From Verrucomicrobiaceae bacterium (lineage in GTDB: Bacteria; Verrucomicrobiota; Verrucomicrobiia; Verrucomicrobiales; Akkermansiaceae): a stretch of DNA of 55,000 nt. Both the position numbers and the translations under genes were made by a program. The stretch is taken from the NCBI GenBank assembly GCA_027485995.1, contig JAIXPW010000051.1, positions 1 to 55,000 on the forward strand. Direction: 5' to 3'. Below are positions 40,881 to 49,546 of this stretch, in pieces; positions within the stretch are counted from its first letter, which is position 1, and each line of letters begins with the position of its first letter. The notes beneath the pieces were generated by a model that had not been told where the DNA came from, made no database searches, and was given only the letters and a program-made list of their open reading frames with translations.

Positions 40881-41798
40881 ATGTTTGATCACGTGAGTGG
40901 TGACTTTGAGGAACAGAAGCGGGTGATGAACCTTTCCCTGGTGGTGGCGGTGGTCCTGCTCGGAGCGAAGATCACTGCGGCGGCGGTCACCGGATCGTCC
41001 GCGGTCTACTCCGACGCCGCTGAGTCCGTGGTCCATCTTCTCGCCGTGGGATTTGCCGTTTGGGCGCTGCGTCTGGCCCACAAGCCGGCCGACGAAACCC
41101 ATCACTTCGGACACGACAAGGTCTCCTACCTGTCGTCCGGATTTGAAGGCGCGATGATCTCCGCCGCCGCCGTGCTGATCATCTATGAAGCCGTCCGGCA
41201 GTGCATCTTCGGCGTGACCCTGGACAACATCTCCTTCGGGGTGGCCATCACCGCCGCCGCCGCCGGGGTGAACCTGGTGCTCGGGCTGGCCTTGATCCGG
41301 GTGGGAAAACGTCGCCAGTCCGCCTTGATTCGAGCCAACGGCCTGCATGTGCTGACTGATGTTTGGTCGAGCGTGGCGGTGCTCGTGGCCCTCGGTCTGA
41401 TCGTGCTGACCGGCTGGAAATGGTGGGACCCGATCGCCGCCATGCTGGCCTCGCTCAACATTCTGCGCACCGGTTTCAAGCTGATCCGCGAAAGCCTCGG
41501 CGGCCTGCTCGACGAGACTGATGTTGAAGCTGAGAAAAACATCCGCGCCCTGCTCGACCGCGAGTGCGCGGCCCGCGGCATGTCATTTCACAATTTCAGG
41601 CATCGTCATTCGGGTCGGGTGCACTGGGTGGAGTTTCATCTCGTCTGCGACGACGCCCTCACCGTCGGCCAGGCCCACGAACTCGCCACCGAGGTCGAGG
41701 CCAGCGTGGCCGCGATGCTGAGCCCGGATGGCCGGGTGATTTCCCATTTGGAGCCGAAGTCGACGGCGCATCACGACGAGCGGTGGGAGACGCGGTGA
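40881..41798 (+). CDS. Cation diffusion facilitator family metal transporter
   Basis: A 305-residue protein; ATG 40881 (MFDHVSGDFEEQKRVMNLSL) is chosen. Six membrane helices are expected. CDF features are SSAVYSDAAESVVHLLAVG in TM2 (Asp pair of the metal site), the loop THHFGHDKVSYLSSGFEG, NGLHVLTDVWSSVAVLVA in TM5 (HxxxD), and a C-terminal cytoplasmic domain with RHRHSGRVHWVEFHLVCDD. CDF proteins export Zn, Fe, Mn or Co by proton exchange. The metal cannot be inferred. It is followed by mutL. Confidence 0.9.
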   Translation: MFDHVSGDFEEQKRVMNLSLVVAVVLLGAKITAAAVTGSSAVYSDAAESVVHLLAVGFAVWALRLAHKPADETHHFGHDKVSYLSSGFEGAMISAAAVLIIYEAVRQCIFGVTLDNISFGVAITAAAAGVNLVLGLALIRVGKRRQSALIRANGLHVLTDVWSSVAVLVALGLIVLTGWKWWDPIAAMLASLNILRTGFKLIRESLGGLLDETDVEAEKNIRALLDRECAARGMSFHNFRHRHSGRVHWVEFHLVCDDALTVGQAHELATEVEASVAAMLSPDGRVISHLEPKSTAHHDERWETR

Positions 41799-41916
41799 GG
41801 GGGGGGGCGGACGTATGGGTCCTATAGGCATTATAGGTCCTGTTTTTCCCGAACTTCCTGCCGAGTAGACTTTCCCCTTTCTAGGAGCTACCCGCTGCTC
41901 CAAAACACTCCCACCG

Positions 41917-43632
41917 ATGCCGAAGATTCGAGTCCTCCCCGACATTCTCGCCAGCCAGGTGGCGGCGGGTGAGGTGGTGGAACGTCCGGCCTCGGTGGTG
42001 AAGGAGCTTGTCGAGAACAGCATCGACGCCGGGGCGGGGGAGATCCTCGTGGAGATCGAGCGCGGCGGCGCAGCCCGGATCCGCGTGCTGGATGACGGCT
42101 GCGGGATGTCGAAGGAGGACGCCTTGCTTTCCCTGGAGCGTCACGCGACCAGCAAGATCCGGGAGTCGGGTGATCTCGCGACGATCCGCACGCTGGGCTT
42201 TCGCGGCGAGGCGGTGCCGAGCATTGCCAGCGTGTCGCGTTTCCGGATGCTGACGCGGGAAAGGGATTCGCTTTCCGGCACGGAGATCCTGGTCGATGGC
42301 GGTCGGGTCCGTGCGGTGCAGGAGGCCGGATGCGCGCCGGGCACCCTGATCGAGGCCAGTGCGCTGTTTTTCAATATGCCGGCCCGGCGGAAGTTCCTGC
42401 GAGCGGAGGCCACCGAGGCCGCGCACATCGAGCACCAGTTGCGGCTGCATGCCCTGGCGGCTCCGGGGGTGCGGTTTCGCTTCCGCCGCGATGAGCGGGA
42501 GGTCTTCGATCTTCCTCCTGCCGCGCGGGCACTGGATCGGGTGCGGCACTTGCTGGGTCCTGAAACCGCTTCCGAACTGGTGGAGGTGCCGATGACCCAC
42601 GGCAACGGGGTGTCGGTCGAGGGCTTCGTGCTTCCCGCCATCCATGCCAGGAAGGGGAGGCGGCATCAATGCGTGCTGCTCAACGGCAGACCGGTCGAAG
42701 ACTCGATCATTTCCCGGGCGCTTGCGGAGGGATTTCGTGGTGCGGTCGCAGATGGCCTCCATCCGGCGGCGTGGATCTGGATCGATCTTGAGCCACATCT
42801 GGTCGATGTGAACGTGCATCCGGCCAAGCGCGAGGTGCGCTTTCATCGGCCGATCGATATCCGTGAGGTGATTGTCGAGGCCGTGACGGCGGCATTGCGA
42901 CCGAAGGAAGTGCTCCCCCTGACTCGCACTCCAGCAGCCGAGCCTGCCCCTCAATTCACTCGGACCTGGCCCGCACCTGCCGCCGTGCAGCGCAGCTTTC
43001 CGATGCCTGAGGTGGTTCAGGCCCCTGAGGTCACCGCCGTTCCGATGCCAGCCGGTCCCGCCGTGCCGACGTTCCGCGCGATCGGGCTGCTCCACCAGCG
43101 CTTCGTCCTGCTGGAGAGCGAGGACGGACTGGTGCTTTTCGATCCCAGGGCGGGACGTGAGCGGATTTTCTACGAGCAGCTGCTGGCCAGCCGGGAAAGC
43201 GGACTGGAATCCCAAGGGCTGCTGGTTCCGGAGTTGATCGAGTTGGACCCGCGCGACCACGAGCTTCTGGTAAGGGAGCGAAACTCGCTCGCGACCAGTG
43301 GAATCGAGGTGGAGCCCTTTGGGGGAAACACCATCCAAGTCAGGAGCCTGCCAGCCTGCCTCGGTGTGGCGGATCCCAGGTCGTTCGTCAGCGCATTGAT
43401 CGACGAACTGCTCCACGAGGCCGTTCCCAGCGGCCGTTTTGCCCATGAGAGGGTCGCCAAGCTACTCGCCCGAAGGGCTGCCATCGGCCAGTCCATCCGG
43501 ATGATTGAAACCCCGGCCCTGCTGGAGTCCCTGTTTGCCTGCGAGCTGCCTTACTGTGCCCCGGATGGACGCCCGACCCTCACCGAGTTCTCGATTCGTG
43601 AGCTGGAAAGACGCTTCGGGCAATCGAGCTGA
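41917..43632 (+). CDS. mutL: DNA mismatch repair protein MutL
   Basis: A 571-residue protein. The N-terminal GHKL ATPase shows ELVENSIDAGAGEI, DDGCGMSKEDALLSLERHAT, TLGFRGEAVPSIASVS and later VDVNVHPAKREVRFH. A Pro/Ala-rich linker (about 330-385) leads to a short dimerisation domain. The C-terminal endonuclease motifs of MutL are altered: DQHAxHERxxYE reads DPRAGRERIFYE, and CPHGRP reads CAPDGRP, so nicking activity is probably lost. It couples mismatch recognition to downstream repair. Confidence 0.93.
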   Translation: MPKIRVLPDILASQVAAGEVVERPASVVKELVENSIDAGAGEILVEIERGGAARIRVLDDGCGMSKEDALLSLERHATSKIRESGDLATIRTLGFRGEAVPSIASVSRFRMLTRERDSLSGTEILVDGGRVRAVQEAGCAPGTLIEASALFFNMPARRKFLRAEATEAAHIEHQLRLHALAAPGVRFRFRRDEREVFDLPPAARALDRVRHLLGPETASELVEVPMTHGNGVSVEGFVLPAIHARKGRRHQCVLLNGRPVEDSIISRALAEGFRGAVADGLHPAAWIWIDLEPHLVDVNVHPAKREVRFHRPIDIREVIVEAVTAALRPKEVLPLTRTPAAEPAPQFTRTWPAPAAVQRSFPMPEVVQAPEVTAVPMPAGPAVPTFRAIGLLHQRFVLLESEDGLVLFDPRAGRERIFYEQLLASRESGLESQGLLVPELIELDPRDHELLVRERNSLATSGIEVEPFGGNTIQVRSLPACLGVADPRSFVSALIDELLHEAVPSGRFAHERVAKLLARRAAIGQSIRMIETPALLESLFACELPYCAPDGRPTLTEFSIRELERRFGQSS

Positions 43633-43892
43633 GGGGGGCGGGTCTTCAGGCACTGACCGGGTAGGGCAGGCGAATCCGAAGAACTGATTGATCTTGAGGG
43701 TCAATTCAGCGGATGCACCTGCGGATCCAAGCTGCACCTGGGCTCATTCGCTCGGGGGTTTTTTTTCGTGACCAATCTGACCGGGGTTCACTGGGACGAC
43801 CTAAAGACTGCCGCCCGATCCGCCCTCCGCCCCGCAGCAGTATCTTCCCTGGTCGTGCTCGAGGAGCACCGGAGGGAGTTGGACCAACTGGA

Positions 43893-44594
43893 CTAATCCG
43901 GATAGAGGATCCGTCCGCAGTCCTCGCACTGGGCGACTTCCTTTCCGGACATGACCTTGATCACGGTCGATGAAATCAGTTTCATGTGGCAGCCTCCACA
44001 GCGACCCTCGTGCAGCGGGGAAATCGCGACCCCGTCCTTGGACTTGAGCAGCCGTTCGTAGAGGGGGAGGATCGTGGGAGAGGTCGCTTCGGCCAATCGG
44101 ATGCGCTCGGCCCGGACTTCGGACTGCTCGGCCAGAAGATTTTTCTTCCGCTCGGCGATCGAGGCCAGATCCTCATCGACGAGTTGTTTGGTCTTCTTCA
44201 AAGCGGCTTCCGCCCCGGCGAGGGTGGCGCGCAGGGCGTCGGAGGTCTCCATGCATTCGAGTTCCCGCGTTTCAAATTCATCGACCTCCTTCTCGTAGCG
44301 CACCACTTCGTGACCCAGCGCCTGGTATTCCTCGTTCTTGCGGGTCTCAAATTGCTGGAGCTTCAAACGCTTGATCGTCGTGCGGCGGGTTTCGGCATCC
44401 AGTTCGATCTTTTTCAACACCAACTCGTTCGCCTGAAGGGCGTCGTGAGCCTGCTTCACGGCGGCCTGGTCGCCGGACAGCTTGTTGCGCGCGCGGGACT
44501 CCTCCTGCGGGAGTTTTTCAAGATCTTTGGCAATCAGGGCAAGGCGGCGGTCACGGTCCTGGAGCACCAGCAGATCTCGGATTTCATCAAGCAT
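43893..44594 (-). CDS. Coiled-coil protein with C-terminal zinc ribbon
   Basis: A 233-residue protein. Residues about 1-180 are a long charged coiled coil (for example LKLQQFETRKNEEYQALGHE), and residues about 195-230 a C4 zinc ribbon with GRCGGCHMKL and AQCEDCGRILYPD (two CxxC pairs). The family (DUF164/zf-RING_7, like the H. pylori HP0958 and chlamydial CT398 proteins) is linked to sigma-54 or flagellar/type III contexts in some species. The sigma-54 activator at 35358 makes an RpoN link conceivable, but no evidence shows it here. Confidence 0.85.
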   Translation of the reverse strand: MLDEIRDLLVLQDRDRRLALIAKDLEKLPQEESRARNKLSGDQAAVKQAHDALQANELVLKKIELDAETRRTTIKRLKLQQFETRKNEEYQALGHEVVRYEKEVDEFETRELECMETSDALRATLAGAEAALKKTKQLVDEDLASIAERKKNLLAEQSEVRAERIRLAEATSPTILPLYERLLKSKDGVAISPLHEGRCGGCHMKLISSTVIKVMSGKEVAQCEDCGRILYPD

Positions 44595-44667
44595 GCCTGT
44601 TGCCTAACGGCAGGATCGCGGCGCGGCAAGTCAATGCTTGGTATTGCCAAGTGCCAGGGTTCCAACG

Positions 44668-46269
44668 ATGCTGCCTCCACTCATGCTTCCGAACGAAGAA
44701 GACCCGGAACAATTGCAGATCCGCTGCCCGGCCTGTGGCCAACGATTCAAGGTCGGGAGCGATCTGCGCGATCGCATGGTGGAGTGCGGCACATGCGAGC
44801 ACCGCTTCCGCATCGACGCAGAATCGATCCTGAGGACGAAGAAGTTCTACCCCGGTGAAAGGCGGGATTCCCGCCTCGATGGGTTCGCCCGCGTCCCGCA
44901 TGCACCGGCCGTCCTGCCGAACATCCAGACCGTCAGCTATGCGGAATTGCCCGCCCACGAGGCATTTGAACCCCCAGCGCCCCAGAGGACAATGGCGGCG
45001 GTGGTCGGCGCATGCGGCATGGCGATCGCCACCCTCCTGCTCACCCTGGGAGCGAGAAGGAATGGAGCCCTGGACGGATTCGACATGACTTCCCGCTTTG
45101 CGCTCGCAGGCTTCGCCGGGCTGGTCGGCAGCATCATGATTGTCTATGGCAATCCACGGGCCCGAAGGAAGGCCTTGATGTTCTCCCTGATGGCCAGCGG
45201 TGTCCTGTTGTCGCTGCCGCATTTCTTTCAGGAAGCATCCACTCCGCTCGGTACCGGCGTTCTTGTGACGCGGGAATCTGAGGCGCCCAAGGAGGTCAAG
45301 GACGAAACCTCGGACCTCGCGAAACAGATCGGACTGGAACCCTTGATCAAGGAGAACACCATGCTTTCCACCAATGGCAGCAGCCGTGCGTTTGGTGTCT
45401 GGTTCCGCCAACTGCGCGTCAGCAACAAGCTGCTGGTGCGCGACTACATGATCCGCTCGACGGGTGCGGATCTCTCGTCCTCAATTTATCCGCGGGATGG
45501 TGAGGACTGGCTGATGGTGCTTTCCGGAGTGCCCGACAATATCGATCTGATCGCCGAAGCGGCCGTTAAAGTGGGCCATGATCGCGAGTCCATGCGCATC
45601 CATGCCAACCTTGGGGTGGTCGAGGTGGTGGTGGACAACAATCTTTTCGTCGAAGGCGATGCGGACAAGCTCCAGGACAAGGGCGATCCCGCCTTCTACG
45701 AACTCAACCGCCGCGAGCTGGACAGCATCGATCTGGAGCGTGCCAGAAAGGCGGTCAAGCGCCTGGCGGAGGCCGAGCCCAAGCTTTACCGGGACGACAT
45801 CAACCGGCGCCTGGTCCAGCTCCTCAAGGAGGCGGACATCCCAATGCTGGGCGACATCTGCCGTGCCCTGATGACCTGGTCAGAGCCCGGTGACGAGAAA
45901 GCGATCGCCGCAGCGGTGTCGGCCCTTCAGAGGCTCGACATCAACACCACGATCCCACCCAGGGAAATGATTTCCTTCCTGGTCTCGCGCCGGGCGGTCA
46001 ATGTCGCCCCGATCCTGGACAAGCTGTGGGCGGCGGATCCCACTGTTTGGGAACAATTGTATGGCGAACTCGGCCAACCGATCGAGCCCCTCATCCTTGC
46101 CCGCATGGAAAAGGCGAACTCGCCGGTCAAGCATTCAGCCCTCAGGCTGCTCGCACGTGTGGGCGGAAAGGCCTCCTTGGCCGCCATCAATGCCGCACGG
46201 AATGGAGCGGACGCGGAAATGCGCGTGCTGATCGAACGGGCCGAAGCCGCAATCCAGGCGAGGCCCTGA
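44668..46269 (+). CDS. Zinc-ribbon membrane protein with HEAT-like C-terminus
   Basis: A 533-residue protein. Residues about 15-55 form an N-terminal zinc finger of the MJ0042 type (IRCPACGQRFKVGSDLRDRM, then VECGTCEHRFRID). Helices near 115-190 (AAVVGACGMAIATLLLTLGA, FALAGFAGLVGSIMIVYG, ALMFSLMASGVLLSLP) are membrane segments. The C-terminal part (about 360-533) contains Ala/Leu helical repeats such as LILARMEKANSPVKHSALRL and LLARVGGKASLAAINAARNG. The function is unknown. It is divergent from the zinc-ribbon coiled-coil gene. Confidence 0.75.
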   Translation: MLPPLMLPNEEDPEQLQIRCPACGQRFKVGSDLRDRMVECGTCEHRFRIDAESILRTKKFYPGERRDSRLDGFARVPHAPAVLPNIQTVSYAELPAHEAFEPPAPQRTMAAVVGACGMAIATLLLTLGARRNGALDGFDMTSRFALAGFAGLVGSIMIVYGNPRARRKALMFSLMASGVLLSLPHFFQEASTPLGTGVLVTRESEAPKEVKDETSDLAKQIGLEPLIKENTMLSTNGSSRAFGVWFRQLRVSNKLLVRDYMIRSTGADLSSSIYPRDGEDWLMVLSGVPDNIDLIAEAAVKVGHDRESMRIHANLGVVEVVVDNNLFVEGDADKLQDKGDPAFYELNRRELDSIDLERARKAVKRLAEAEPKLYRDDINRRLVQLLKEADIPMLGDICRALMTWSEPGDEKAIAAAVSALQRLDINTTIPPREMISFLVSRRAVNVAPILDKLWAADPTVWEQLYGELGQPIEPLILARMEKANSPVKHSALRLLARVGGKASLAAINAARNGADAEMRVLIERAEAAIQARP

Positions 46270-46370
46270 GTGGAATCTTCTTTTGCAGGCAAATCCGGCC
46301 GTGCGCGGCGTTCTATTGGTAGAAACCGCGAGCTGATTTGAGTTGGTCAGAAAAAACTTTCGAGAAAGTC

Positions 46371-46400
46371 TTGACTCGGTTCTAGGTTTTCGCTTATGCA
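46371..46400 (+). promoter_or_regulatory. Strong sigma-70-type promoter candidate
   Basis: TTGACT (46371-46376), an 18-bp spacer and TATGCA (46395-46400) follow an A-rich segment (AAAAAACTTTCGAGAAAG, 46351-46368) like an UP element. The look is that of rRNA-type promoters. No + gene follows; the next is a - gene whose stop is at 46493. Confidence 0.5.
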
Positions 46401-46404
46401 GCGC

Positions 46405-46490
46405 GTGTCGCGACACAAGCAGGCGGCCCGATTGAATTTTCCCTCTGGGTTTTTGGGTTTTCCCGGGGAGAGTCAGTCGGGCCGCTTCAT
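46405..46490 (+). ncRNA. Candidate small RNA with a 13-bp hairpin
   Basis: Downstream of the promoter candidate lies a GTGTCGCGACAC palindrome (46406-46417), then a 13-bp stem: GCGGCCCGATTGA (46423-46435) pairs throughout with TCAGTCGGGCCGC (46473-46485), including a G-U pair, and is followed by TTCATTTT. No protein is encoded on +. The hairpin may equally act as the 3' terminator of the convergent IF-1 gene, so a small RNA is not certain. Confidence 0.35.
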
Positions 46491-46492
46491 TT

Positions 46493-46738
46493 TCAGGCGC
46501 TCGCTTGATCGTTCCTCAGTTCAGCTGCCGGGGTTCCGGTGATCCGGGCGATGTCGAAGTCATAGGGAGTCAGTTCCATCCGGACGCGTGTGCCCGGTTC
46601 GAAGACGGCTCCGGCGTCGGTCAGTGGCTTCGAAAGATGGGCGATCACCTCTTTCCCGTTCGGCAGGGTGGCGCGATAGAGGATAGGTCCGATGTGTTCA
46701 AGAAGCAGGCCTTCGGCAACGATGGGTGGATCAGTCAT
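46493..46738 (-). CDS. infA: Translation initiation factor IF-1-like protein
   Basis: An 81-residue protein with the S1/OB fold of IF-1: an N-terminal IVAEGLLLEHIGPILYRATL, then PNGKEVIAHLSKPL (family PNGxExLAHxSGK), and RVRMELTPYDFDIARITG (family VxVELSPYDLxxGRIxxR). It is shorter in the IRILPGD region, so it could be a divergent paralogue. ATG 46738 is chosen since the upstream extension to 46972 is out of context. It lies just downstream of the luxC-like gene on the same strand. Confidence 0.75.
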   Translation of the reverse strand: MTDPPIVAEGLLLEHIGPILYRATLPNGKEVIAHLSKPLTDAGAVFEPGTRVRMELTPYDFDIARITGTPAAELRNDQASA

Positions 46739-46752
46739 GGGCGTTTCAGGTC

Positions 46753-47835
46753 TCAGGGGCTGCGATCTTTCCAGATCACCAAATCGGCCAGCGGCGGGCG
46801 TCCGTCGTGGTGCCAGAACAATGGCGGTTTCTGCGCCCGACCAAGCGGGCAGATTCTTGGAATTTCCAGGGCGTCGAGTCGATCTGCAAAGTCGTCCTGA
46901 AAGGGATGGATGGCAGCGGTGGAGAGATGCCGGACTTCCGGTCCCAGGCAATCCCGCAAAAGCGCTTCGCACGGCAGCGGGTGGACGGTCACAAAGCCAT
47001 GGAGCGGGCCCGGACTGAGGCGCGGTTCATGATCGTAAACGACCGTCCATCCGGTATCTCCCTCACTTTGCCAGAGCGCCACATCCTCGCCATTGGCCGC
47101 GCGGAATCTGGCCAGCTCGCGGGCATTCGAGATGGCACCCGAATCCGAAAGGCTGATCGCACCTCGCGGATGGGCCGGACGCGCCATTTCCAAAGCCTTG
47201 GCCAGCTGGGCCGCAAAGGATCTGACCTTCTCCGGGGCGGCATCCACATAGATCGACTGAACCGACAGGCAGCCAAGCTGGTCGTGGCTGAGGATGTCCG
47301 TGGCGGCGAGACCGGCCGCGATCTCATCCGGCTGGAAAATCACGGCGATGCTTAGCTTCGGTCCATGTTCGATCAGGGCGAGCGGACGTGAAAGCAGGTC
47401 GCGAAAGGTCTCGAGGGTTGCCTGATTTCCGAAGACGACCGCTCCTGCGGCCTTCAGCCAGTCATCGGGCAGGTCGTGCCGGACCTCGATCAGATCCGCC
47501 AGTTCCGGCGGCAGGCCCTCGATCCAGGCCTCGAACACCGGAAGTCCGGACGAAGGGAGTTTCACCCGATTGTGGCTGCCGACCAAGAGGCCTCTGACCA
47601 CGGATTGAAAGGCGGCGTGTGGCGTGTTGCCACTGACGATGTGGAGCAGCGGCGAAAGCGGGAAGGCCCGGCAGCGGGTATCGCCGCGTGGAATCCATTC
47701 ATCCAGGACAGCGCCGGAGCCGAGTTGGCAGGCGATGAGGGACCGCAACGCAGCTTCGTCGAACGGCCCGATCCAGGGCTCCAGCAGGTCGTTGCAGGCG
47801 GCGAGAGCCCGGATGCGAAGGTCGGTGGGCCTCAT
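46753..47835 (-). CDS. Acyl-CoA/acyl-enzyme reductase (LuxC-like)
   Basis: A 360-residue protein of the aldehyde-dehydrogenase-fold LuxC family. Visible parts are the nucleotide-binding LHIVSGNTPHAAFQSVVRGL, SHNRVKLPSSG, the acyl-accepting Cys region DILSHDQLGCLSVQSIYVD, and the C-terminal ICPLGRAQKPPLFWHHDG. LuxC reduces activated fatty acids to aldehydes. The start overlaps the stop of the luxE-like gene by 4 bp, so the two proteins are likely made together. No luciferase gene is nearby. Confidence 0.85.
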   Translation of the reverse strand: MRPTDLRIRALAACNDLLEPWIGPFDEAALRSLIACQLGSGAVLDEWIPRGDTRCRAFPLSPLLHIVSGNTPHAAFQSVVRGLLVGSHNRVKLPSSGLPVFEAWIEGLPPELADLIEVRHDLPDDWLKAAGAVVFGNQATLETFRDLLSRPLALIEHGPKLSIAVIFQPDEIAAGLAATDILSHDQLGCLSVQSIYVDAAPEKVRSFAAQLAKALEMARPAHPRGAISLSDSGAISNARELARFRAANGEDVALWQSEGDTGWTVVYDHEPRLSPGPLHGFVTVHPLPCEALLRDCLGPEVRHLSTAAIHPFQDDFADRLDALEIPRICPLGRAQKPPLFWHHDGRPPLADLVIWKDRSP

Positions 47836-48860
47836 GAGCGGGAAATCAGGTCATCCGAACGCCGGGAACAGCCGCGCGGCAGGGCCCCGGGATCGCGACC
47901 GAGGAGGGTGAAGGATCGATCGTCGTGGGCGATCGCGAGATCCTGGGTGCGGATGGCCGCGACGGAGTCGAGATTGGCCAGGTCCACAATTTCGAGGTAA
48001 CCGATCTGCCCTGGTTCACATTTCAGGCCGGTCTCAGGATCGATCACCCGGATGCGGGTCCACGGGCTGCCCCGATGGCGGTCCTCGTTCGACCAGGCGT
48101 AAAACGGTGAGCTCAGCTCGGTCATGCCATACTCGTTGAGCAGCTTGTCGCGCGGCACGGCGAAGGCAGCGGAGACCTGATCCCTGAAGTCCTCGGGCTC
48201 CAGCGCCACCTTCAGTCCCTTGTAGCCGCCGGTTTCAAAGATCCAGGACCCTGGAGGCAAGGGCGGGCTTTTGCCCGACTCCATGCAGCGGAGAAGGGCG
48301 ATCGCCGTGGCGAACAGGACCACCGGACGGTCTTCATTTGCCAGCAGGGAAACCTCGATCCGTCCCTCGCCATCGATCATCCATCGTCCGGCGGCCCCCG
48401 GCGCGTGATGCCGCTTGAGGGTGGAGAACATGTGGACCAACGACGAGTCCGGAGCCTCCAGTGGGGAAGGGGATAGGAACCATGGATTCGTCGGTGCAGG
48501 CAGTCCGGCATGCTTCCAGCCTTCGAGGATCGAGGCTTCGTAGAGGGAAAGATCGCTCATCCAGTGCTCGCCGCGGATCTCCCGGGTGGTGCCGGAGGTT
48601 CGAAAGACCTTCGCGGCTTTTTCGGTGGGAAAGCAGGCGAGGGGAAAGTCTCGGAGTTTGAAGGCATCGGTCGGCACAGCGGGGATCTGCTGCCAGCTCC
48701 CAACCATGGCCGGTGTCTTGTTGAGCGACCTTGCATAGGCCCGGTACGCTGCATTCCGCTCGAACTGATGCTGGAAGACCATCCGTGCCGCCTCGTCGAA
48801 CGAAAGGAAGCCGGAGCCTCCCCTCATCCAGTCCAGCAATCGTTCGCGCAGCGTCTCCAT
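47832..48860 (-). CDS. Acyl-protein synthetase (LuxE-like)
   Basis: A 342-residue protein of the LuxE branch of adenylating enzymes. The diagnostic region AKVFRTSGTTREIRGEHWMSD matches the LuxE FxTSGTTGxxxSxH motif, and later parts are WIFETGGYKGLKVALEPED and NEYGMTELSSPFYAWSN (like the A5 motif). LuxE activates a fatty acid as acyl-AMP and passes it to LuxC. The gene is first of a luxE-luxC pair, coupled by a 4-bp overlap. Confidence 0.85.
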   Translation of the reverse strand: METLRERLLDWMRGGSGFLSFDEAARMVFQHQFERNAAYRAYARSLNKTPAMVGSWQQIPAVPTDAFKLRDFPLACFPTEKAAKVFRTSGTTREIRGEHWMSDLSLYEASILEGWKHAGLPAPTNPWFLSPSPLEAPDSSLVHMFSTLKRHHAPGAAGRWMIDGEGRIEVSLLANEDRPVVLFATAIALLRCMESGKSPPLPPGSWIFETGGYKGLKVALEPEDFRDQVSAAFAVPRDKLLNEYGMTELSSPFYAWSNEDRHRGSPWTRIRVIDPETGLKCEPGQIGYLEIVDLANLDSVAAIRTQDLAIAHDDRSFTLLGRDPGALPRGCSRRSDDLISRS

Positions 48861-49018
48861 CTTCCGAACGAATCCCTAGCCCGACGACGGGAAGATGAAA
48901 AGCGGTGAGTGTGGATGATTCGACTGCTTGACGCGGGGCGGGCGGAGTTTAATCATCCTCCTGTGTGGAAGGCGGCGTTGAATCCGCGCCGCCCCCGAAA
49001 TCGATCAACTTCCCAGCC

Positions 49019-49468
49019 ATGACTTCACGACTTCTGACCGCATCCGTCCTCATCGGCGGCTCCCTCTTGGTTTCCTGTGTTCCCTATCCAGAGGGGCCCC
49101 GTGATGGCCGGCGTTCGGGAGGCATTGAGCCCCCTGCCAAGGTTCTCACCCCTCAAGAGCAGGAAGCGAAGAAGAAGGAGGAGGAGCTGAAGAAAAAGGC
49201 GGAGGAAGAGAAAAAGAAGCAGGAGGAACTTCTCGGCAAGACTCCCGATAAGCCGGGTGGCACTCCGGGCGGCGAGGGCCAGCCGAAGCCAGATCCCAAG
49301 ACCCCGAAGAAGGAGTGGCCCTACGCCAATCCGGTTCCAGGCAAGGAAGGCTTCGTCTTCAGTCCCTACAACAACAAGATGGTGGACGTCCGGGACATCC
49401 CAAGCGGCACCCTCGTTCAAGACCCCACCTATCCCCCTGCCGATCAGAAGCGCTTCCGCGTGCCGTAA
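49019..49468 (+). CDS. Predicted lipoprotein with Lys/Glu-rich linker
   Basis: A 149-residue lipoprotein. ATG 49019 (MTSRLLTASVLIGGSLLVSC) is chosen because it gives lipobox LLVSC (Cys20). Then follow a Lys/Glu coiled-coil-like spacer (EQEAKKKEEELKKKAEEEKK), a Pro/Gly/Lys linker, and a C-terminal about 45-residue module (PYANPVPGKEGFVFSPYNNK, then VDVRDIPSGTLVQDP). This short terminal module (GFVxSPY...DV.GxPxGTLVxDP) recurs in verrucomicrobial lipoproteins as far as I recall; its function is unknown. It precedes the tyrA operon by 78 bp. Confidence 0.75.
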   Translation: MTSRLLTASVLIGGSLLVSCVPYPEGPRDGRRSGGIEPPAKVLTPQEQEAKKKEEELKKKAEEEKKKQEELLGKTPDKPGGTPGGEGQPKPDPKTPKKEWPYANPVPGKEGFVFSPYNNKMVDVRDIPSGTLVQDPTYPPADQKRFRVP

Positions 49469-49546
49469 GCCCGGTCGGATCGGGGAAAGCCAGATCATTT
49501 CCAGCAGGCCGGGTTCGTTCCGCGGATCCGGCCGCTTCTTGTTCCG

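Noticed and set aside
43745..43765. Intrinsic terminator after mutL at the run of eight T
   Set aside because: The T-run is clear, but I see no stable hairpin directly before it.
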